Shown here: positions 59,397 to 64,000 of the stretch, in pieces
Layout: each line of letters starts with the position of its first letter
Numbering within the stretch: position 1 is the first letter of the stretch
From: Histomonas meleagridis
Taxonomy: Eukaryota; Parabasalia; Tritrichomonadida; Dientamoebidae
Assembly (NCBI GenBank): GCA_020186115.1
Contig: WSYJ01000086.1
Coordinates: 186,001 to 250,000, forward strand
DNA: 64,000 bases
Reading direction: 5' to 3'
Position numbers and translations under genes: made by a program
The notes under the pieces: model-generated
Databases searched by the model: none
What the model was told of the DNA's origin: nothing
Seen by the model: the letters and a program-made list of their open reading frames with translations, nothing else

Positions 59397-60166
59397 GTGA
59401 TTTCGACCATACTTTTTTCGGAATATAAAAATACTTCATTAAAAAATTACAAAGAACTTTCAAAGAATGATTGGGAACTTCATAAGAAGTTAATTAGAGA
59501 AGGAACCAATCCGAATGAAATAGCAAAAATAATTCGAAATGATGAAATAGAAAAACTTCAAGAAATATCATCACAAACAAATTTCGATTTTAATCAGATT
59601 ATACCTAAATCCATATATGAAAGATTTTCACTTATTAATAGTGAATATATAAATGATTTATTAATTTAAGTAAAAAAAGGTGTTACATTAATTGATTATG
59701 CAGCATTTTTTGGATCTGTTAAATGTTTTAGATATTTACTTGTGAATGGAGCTAAAATAAATAACTCAGGTAAATATGCAGTTGCAGGTGGAAATGAAGA
59801 AATTATACATTTATGTGAACAAAATAATTCATCATTTGAAGATGCTTTTACAACAGCTATTATGTTTCATCAAAATGATATTTTTAAATATTTTTATGAA
59901 AGCAACATTATTAAAATTCTTAATTTTGAATTTTTCGGAGAGAAATGTATTGCTATTTAGAAATTTTGAAATTTTTTCATTTTTGATTGAAAAAGGAATG
60001 AAAATCAATAATAGCATTATTTATGAAACAATAAAAACTGGTAACATATATTTTGTTAAGTATTTACTCAAAAATAGTCAAATTCCAGAAAATGTTTTAA
60101 TATGTTCTGTAGAATCAAAAAATATTGAACTTATAAAATATATTTTAGAAGAAAAAGAAATTGATA
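59397..60166 (+). pseudogene. DUF3447/ankyrin-family protein, copy 3, 5' part
   Basis: It carries the DUF3447 region: SKNDWELHKKLIREGTNPNEIAKIIRNDEIEKLQEIS, then a TAA at 59667-59669 that interrupts INDLLI-VKKGVTLIDYAAFFGSVKCFRYLL. The frame shifts near 59945 (FGEKCIAI-stop versus NFEIFSFLIEKGMKINNSI), then ankyrin units (ESKNIELIKYILEEKEID). The gene is cut by a DNA transposon at 60167. Paralogous to 16872-17955. Confidence 0.85.
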
Positions 60167-61712
60167 CAGATTCCAATCTAAATGGGGTTATCCAATCCAA
60201 ATGGGTTTAACCGTTTTTTCCCCACCATTTTTTAATGAAATCAAACTCATCTAAAACCATAAAAGAGTTATCAAAACCAATTCCCACTGGAGATTTAATG
60301 AAAGGATTACTCAAATTTTATTCTCCAAGAACTTCAAGACATATTATCAGAGTACTCGCAGGATTCAATTATAAAATGCGTTACCAGCAAATTGGATATT
60401 TGAAAATGACAATCGAGCTAGATGATCTTAGGCCTGTGACATGTATAAAGCTAGGTGACATTTGTAAATATAACAGATTATTACAAAAGCACAAAAGAAA
60501 TTTAGTAAACAAAGAAATCCAATAGGTAATAAGAAAAAATTAACTGATGAACAAGAAGAAACAGTAATTCAGCATATTTGTGATAAGTGCAATGACCACA
60601 TGCCTCTCTCTCCAAAAGAAATTCTAGATTTTTGTTCGAAACAACTCAAAATAGAATTAACGAATGGGTGGCTTAAAAAATTTATAAAGCGACATTCTAA
60701 TCGAATTCAGAGGGCTGTTTCATACCCCCAAGAAGATAAGCGTTTATTAATAACAAAAGAACAATGTTATTATTATCTATACATCTTAAAAAATGAAGTG
60801 AATGGAAAATTCGCCGAATTAGTATTTAATGTTGATGAAATGGGTTCATCTGAATGGATAAACAAAAAAACCCAAAATGTCATTGTGCCATGTCATGGTG
60901 AAGCCGTACGTATTACTCACAAAGTTAAAAGATCTACAAAATTACAAACAATGTTAGGATGCATTTCAGCTGCAGGTGATGTATTAACACCTGTTTTGAT
61001 CCATTCAAGGAAAACAGTAGTCAATGAATTATATGCAAAAGGTTTAAGGGAAGGAACCGACGTTATTCTGAGGTATTCAGAATCTGGGTATATTAATTCG
61101 TTAATCTTTGAGGAATGGATTGAACATTTTTTGTCACTTTTGTGAATGACACAAGAAATTCCTTCAATTTACAGAATGAAGAGGCAATTTTATTTCTTGA
61201 TAAATGTAGTTCGCATCTATCAGATAAGGTGAAAACAATATTGGGTCTGAACAAAATTAAAATGATCACGTTCCCGCCACATGCCTCCCATATTTTTCAA
61301 ATGCTTGATTTAGTCACTTTTGGCGTTTTAAAGCATATTAAACCAAGTATCACTTCACCATTCCCAAAAAATTCGCAAGCACACAATATATATAAATATT
61401 TAAAAACGTTCGAGATTGCTACAATCTCTTCTAACAATAGATCTGCATTTTTGAATGCAGGTTTTATTTTTGATACTTCTACACATCCCTATAATTTCCC
61501 TGGAGCAAGAAGTAGAGAGTTTTGATTCATAAATAAACAATTTTTCTAATTTTAAAGATAATATTTTAATATAAAATTATATATCTATTTGCATTGTAAA
61601 TATATCTATAACTTTTAAAAAATATTGCTTATTAATGAAGATATTTTTGTTTTATTTTGAGTTTCCACCACTTTTTCATGAAAACTATTTAACCCATTTA
61701 GATTAAAATCTG
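60167..61712 (+). mobile_element. Pogo/Tc1-like DNA transposon with TIRs and TA target duplication
   Basis: Terminal inverted repeats are at 60167-60186 and 61693-61712: 20 bases starting CAGATT and containing AATCTAAATGGG, 18 of 20 matching. TA flanks both ends (60165-60166 and 61713-61714). The element is 1546 bp. Removing it plus one TA rejoins the ankyrin reading frame. Inside is a decayed DDE transposase. TA duplication and the transposase family both indicate the Tc1/mariner/pogo superfamily. Confidence 0.92.
60235..61525 (+). pseudogene. Pogo-like DDE_1 transposase, frameshifted
   Basis: An N-terminal segment (60235-60525) shifts frame near 60510 into NPIGNKKKLTDEQEETVIQHI, a helix-turn-helix like CENP-B/Tc5 types (ILDFCSKQLKIELTNGWLKKFIKRH). 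The DDE core has the first Asp in LVFNVDEMGSSEW, the second in AILFLDKCSSHLS and the third in HIFQMLDLVTFGVLK (usual FQPLDVGVF). A missing base in the T run near 61127-61132 puts a TGA at 61143. Stop at about 61523. Two lesions make it inactive unless they are sequencing errors. Confidence 0.85.
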
Positions 61713-61714
61713 TA

Positions 61715-62190
61715 TTAATACCAAAGATATAATTTAATTTAATAATTTCATATTTCAAAATAATATTTGGAAATTATTTAAATTATTTAGAACTACACTT
61801 ATTTATGTAACAAATAATTATTATATATAAATAATTAAATTACTTCTTGATCAAAAAGGTATAGATGTTAATAACAAAGATATTTATTCGTTTTATTTAA
61901 TATTTTTTCTAAGTATTTTAATTTTTAATATATAATTTGTAAATTATGTATAATATTTGAAACAGCACTTATGTATGCAACTGAAAAATGTCACACAAAA
62001 ATTATTAAAATATCTGTTAAACAAAAATGAATTTATGTTAATGCTAAATATATTTATTTATTTATTTTGGTTAATGTTTACTTCAACAATTTTTAATTTT
62101 ATAATATCAAATGGAAATTATTTCAAATATATGATACAGCTTTTTTTATTGGTTCTTGTTTTGGAGATGCTGAAATTGTTTAATTAATAA
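61715..62190 (+). pseudogene. Ankyrin repeat relic, 3' part of copy 3
   Basis: It resumes the interrupted gene with INTKDI and then degenerate ankyrin units: IIKLLLDQKGIDVNNKDI, ETALMYATEKCHTKIIKISVKQK and DTAFFIGSCFGDAEIV. Between each unit's VNxKDI and the next TAL box lies an AT-rich insert of about 60-100 bases carrying a motif such as TTTGGAAATTATT. Out of frame in several places. Confidence 0.7.
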
Positions 62191-62258
62191 CTAGAGTGGT
62201 TCCGACTAATTATTCTCACAAAAAAATGGGAAATAAAGTTAAGAATTTAACTTAACGT

Positions 62259-62671
62259 TCATTCTTGTGACTCTGGAGAGCGATCAGGAAAATATTTCAT
62301 AAATGAATTGAAATCATCATCAAAGTCGCTGTTTAAATCGGTGAGTTTTTTTCTTCTTTTTTTGTCCAAGCACAAAATTTTCTTCCAGATTGATCCATTT
62401 CTTGTCTTCCTCGTATATTAAATTGAGAAGATGGATTCAACGTCATGTCTTTTGTGCTGCATATAGTATCATTATTATTATTTTGTTTTTTTCCAGAAAT
62501 TTCCCTAATTTCATTCATGATGGATTCAAAAAGTGGATCTTTCACATTGAAATATATAACCTTACAATTGAATTCAATAAACCATTTTTTCGATATTATA
62601 GTGGGAGACACGTCGATTGAATTTTTTTTTCTCATAAAGCTATTTTTCGAAATGTTTACATATATTTTCAC
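62259..62671 (-). pseudogene. SANT/Myb-like protein, frameshifted
   Basis: The minus strand encodes NEIREISGKKQNNNND, then RKFCAWTKKEEK. With one more A in the run near 62346-62352 it would go on as KLTDLNSDFDDDFNSFMKYFPDRSPES before a TGA at 62259. The W-x-x-x-E-E-x-x-L and FPDRS pattern is a trichomonad SANT/Myb repeat. The ORF begins at a GTG, with no ATG at the expected place. Probably a relic truncated after helix 3 begins. Confidence 0.5.
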
Positions 62672-62819
62672 AACTTTACATTTCTATCAAATGTTCAAAG
62701 AATATGTCTCATTCAAATCAAAATGGTTTTATTGAAAATCATTGAAAAAGTTATTCTGGATCTCCATAAAGTCTAAAAATCGTTCGATCTGGGGTGGCAT
62801 TTACAATTCTCAGCCTCTT

Positions 62820-63773
62820 TTAAATACTCATGACAAGTCCGTTTATCGTCTGCCATTGGAGGGCCTTCCAAACATCCTTTACAATTCTTACCAAACCATC
62901 AATGGTTTTGGGCTGAAGTGCTTCTACTCTGGTTTCCATAATTGCGCAGACTATTACAATAATGTTCAAGTCTGAGCTATATGGAGGCCAATCTTTCGAA
63001 ATATTTATCTCCAATTCATTTAAAACGCACATTGTTTCTTTGGAAATAAGAGGACGAGCATTGTCCTGCATGCGTGTCCATTCGCCGATCCCGTACGTTT
63101 TATCTGTATCTTCAATTAAATTAGAACCGAAAATTATTTGTTCAATATAATTCTCTGAGTTCAGTGTTCCTTCAATGATTACCAAGTCCGTTTTAAATTG
63201 ATATCCAATGCCACCCCATATCATAATTTTTGATGAATGCGATTTTTGATTCGATAAGACTTCATTGGTTATCTGAGTTTTGTCAACCCAAACCCAGCGT
63301 TTATTTCGTCCCAAAATAAACCACGATTCATCAGTAAACACAGTTTTCAAAAAATTTGTATTATTTACAATATGAAATTTTGTAAATTCATATCTATTCT
63401 GAGCTGCAGCTGTGATATATACGGATCGAATTGGTAATCTTTAAATTAGACCATTTTCCCTTCTATGCCTATTCACAGTTCTACCTGAAATTTTCAATCC
63501 AAAAAATTCATATAATTCATGAGCTAATTTTTCACCAGATATATGAGGATCTTCAATTGTTCTGCAGTGAATGTACACCGAATAAACATCTTTGATTTTT
63601 TTCTCATAAATTCTTTGCGTTGGCATTAGATTTGATAATGTATCATATATAGTATTTTTGGAAATATCTAAAACTTTTTGATTCAGGTTTATATTCCCAC
63701 CCAGCGTAATGTAAACGTGTCTGATGTATGCGTATCTTTGCGCAATAGGAATAGATTTTATAAAACTTTTCAT
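62820..63773 (-). pseudogene. Tc1/mariner transposase with one in-frame stop
   Basis: ATG 63773 opens an HTH region (KVLDISKNTIYDTLSNL, KISGRTVNRHRREN). A TAA at 63441-63439 interrupts; the same frame resumes as RLPIRSVYITAAAQNRYEF and then the catalytic core: first Asp in VFTDESWF, second in RMQDNARPL, third in WPPYSSDLNII, the D-D-D motif order of mariner/Tc1 elements (compare WPPNSPDLNPIE). Additional HTH coding (VEPHKITVCMKQINKRHLS) lies upstream in another frame near 63780-63846. TIRs not located; the element probably extends to about 62740 and beyond 63890. Confidence 0.85.
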
Positions 63774-64000
63774 TTGACAAATGCCGTTTATTAATTTGTT
63801 TCATACAAACAGTGATTTTGTGAGGTTCAACCGCAATGTCTTCCACTATATTATTTGAGTCTATCTGGTCGGACGGTGAAGCCGCTTAATATTATAAAAA
63901 CGAATAAGAAGAAAAATTAACTAAGTCAATTGCGATGATTCAACATTTCTTCTAATGGTAGCATATCCAGTTGATGATACAAGTCTTGAATTTCTTATTG

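Noticed and set aside
1-64000. CRISPR arrays, bacterial operons, ribosome binding sites
   Set aside because: Repeats here are coding stalk repeats or microsatellites, and the gene content is eukaryotic.
1-64000. Spliceosomal introns
   Set aside because: I looked for the trichomonad GTATGT...ACTAACACACAG pattern near broken frames and found no convincing case; the breaks are better explained by indels and stops.

Overview
The window looks like the nuclear genome of a parabasalid flagellate (a trichomonad, Trichomonas or Tritrichomonas type). Reasons: very AT-rich DNA; short intergenic gaps; no convincing introns; genes starting 9-23 bases downstream of TCA(+1)-type initiator motifs (TCATTT, TCATTA); TAAA often overlapping the stop codon; and trichomonad-type gene families, namely BspA-like leucine-rich surface proteins, DUF3447/ankyrin proteins, a multi-membrane-span cyclase-like protein and BTB proteins with discoidin domains. 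I cannot fix the species from sequence alone.

Layout. 1-11.5 kb: a broken BspA gene (+) and a second BspA gene (-) form inverted copies around a UBA protein, a stand-alone ubiquitin-like protein and a VPS13 lipid-transfer protein. 12-21 kb: eIF3i, a SANT/Myb protein (frameshifted), cytosolic HSP70 (one-base frameshift), a DUF3447 relic, a type II membrane fucosyltransferase-like protein and a secreted beta-amylase. 21.5-33.7 kb: four minus-strand genes: a degenerate class III cyclase, an armadillo-like protein, an RRM-BTB-discoidin fusion and a Raptor homologue. 34-46.4 kb and 53.5-56.4 kb: a patchwork of segmental duplications carrying ALG13, a Sm/LSm protein, an RCC1-repeat protein and BspA genes in several orientations and states of decay, with a hAT transposase relic and a metacaspase between inverted arms. 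46.4-50 kb: a WASP/WAVE-like Arp2/3 activator, RanBP1, a hypothetical protein, and relics of DUF3447, cyclophilin and metacaspase genes. 50-53.5 kb: two broken BspA genes. 56.4-59.2 kb: ribosomal protein eS6 and COG4. 59.4-64 kb: a DUF3447/ankyrin relic split by a pogo-like DNA transposon with a clean TA target duplication, a SANT/Myb relic and a Tc1/mariner transposase.

How it fits together: single-copy housekeeping genes (translation, Golgi tethering, glycosylation, TOR signalling, nuclear transport, actin) are interleaved with rapidly duplicating surface-protein genes and dead transposons. The richest part is the 34-56 kb duplication network, where a truncated RCC1 gene with one identical breakpoint travels with BspA genes, and a perfect 40-bp AT palindrome marks the edge of an inverted repeat. 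Several otherwise intact genes carry single-base indels in homopolymers, so some 'pseudogenes' may be assembly errors; these are flagged individually.
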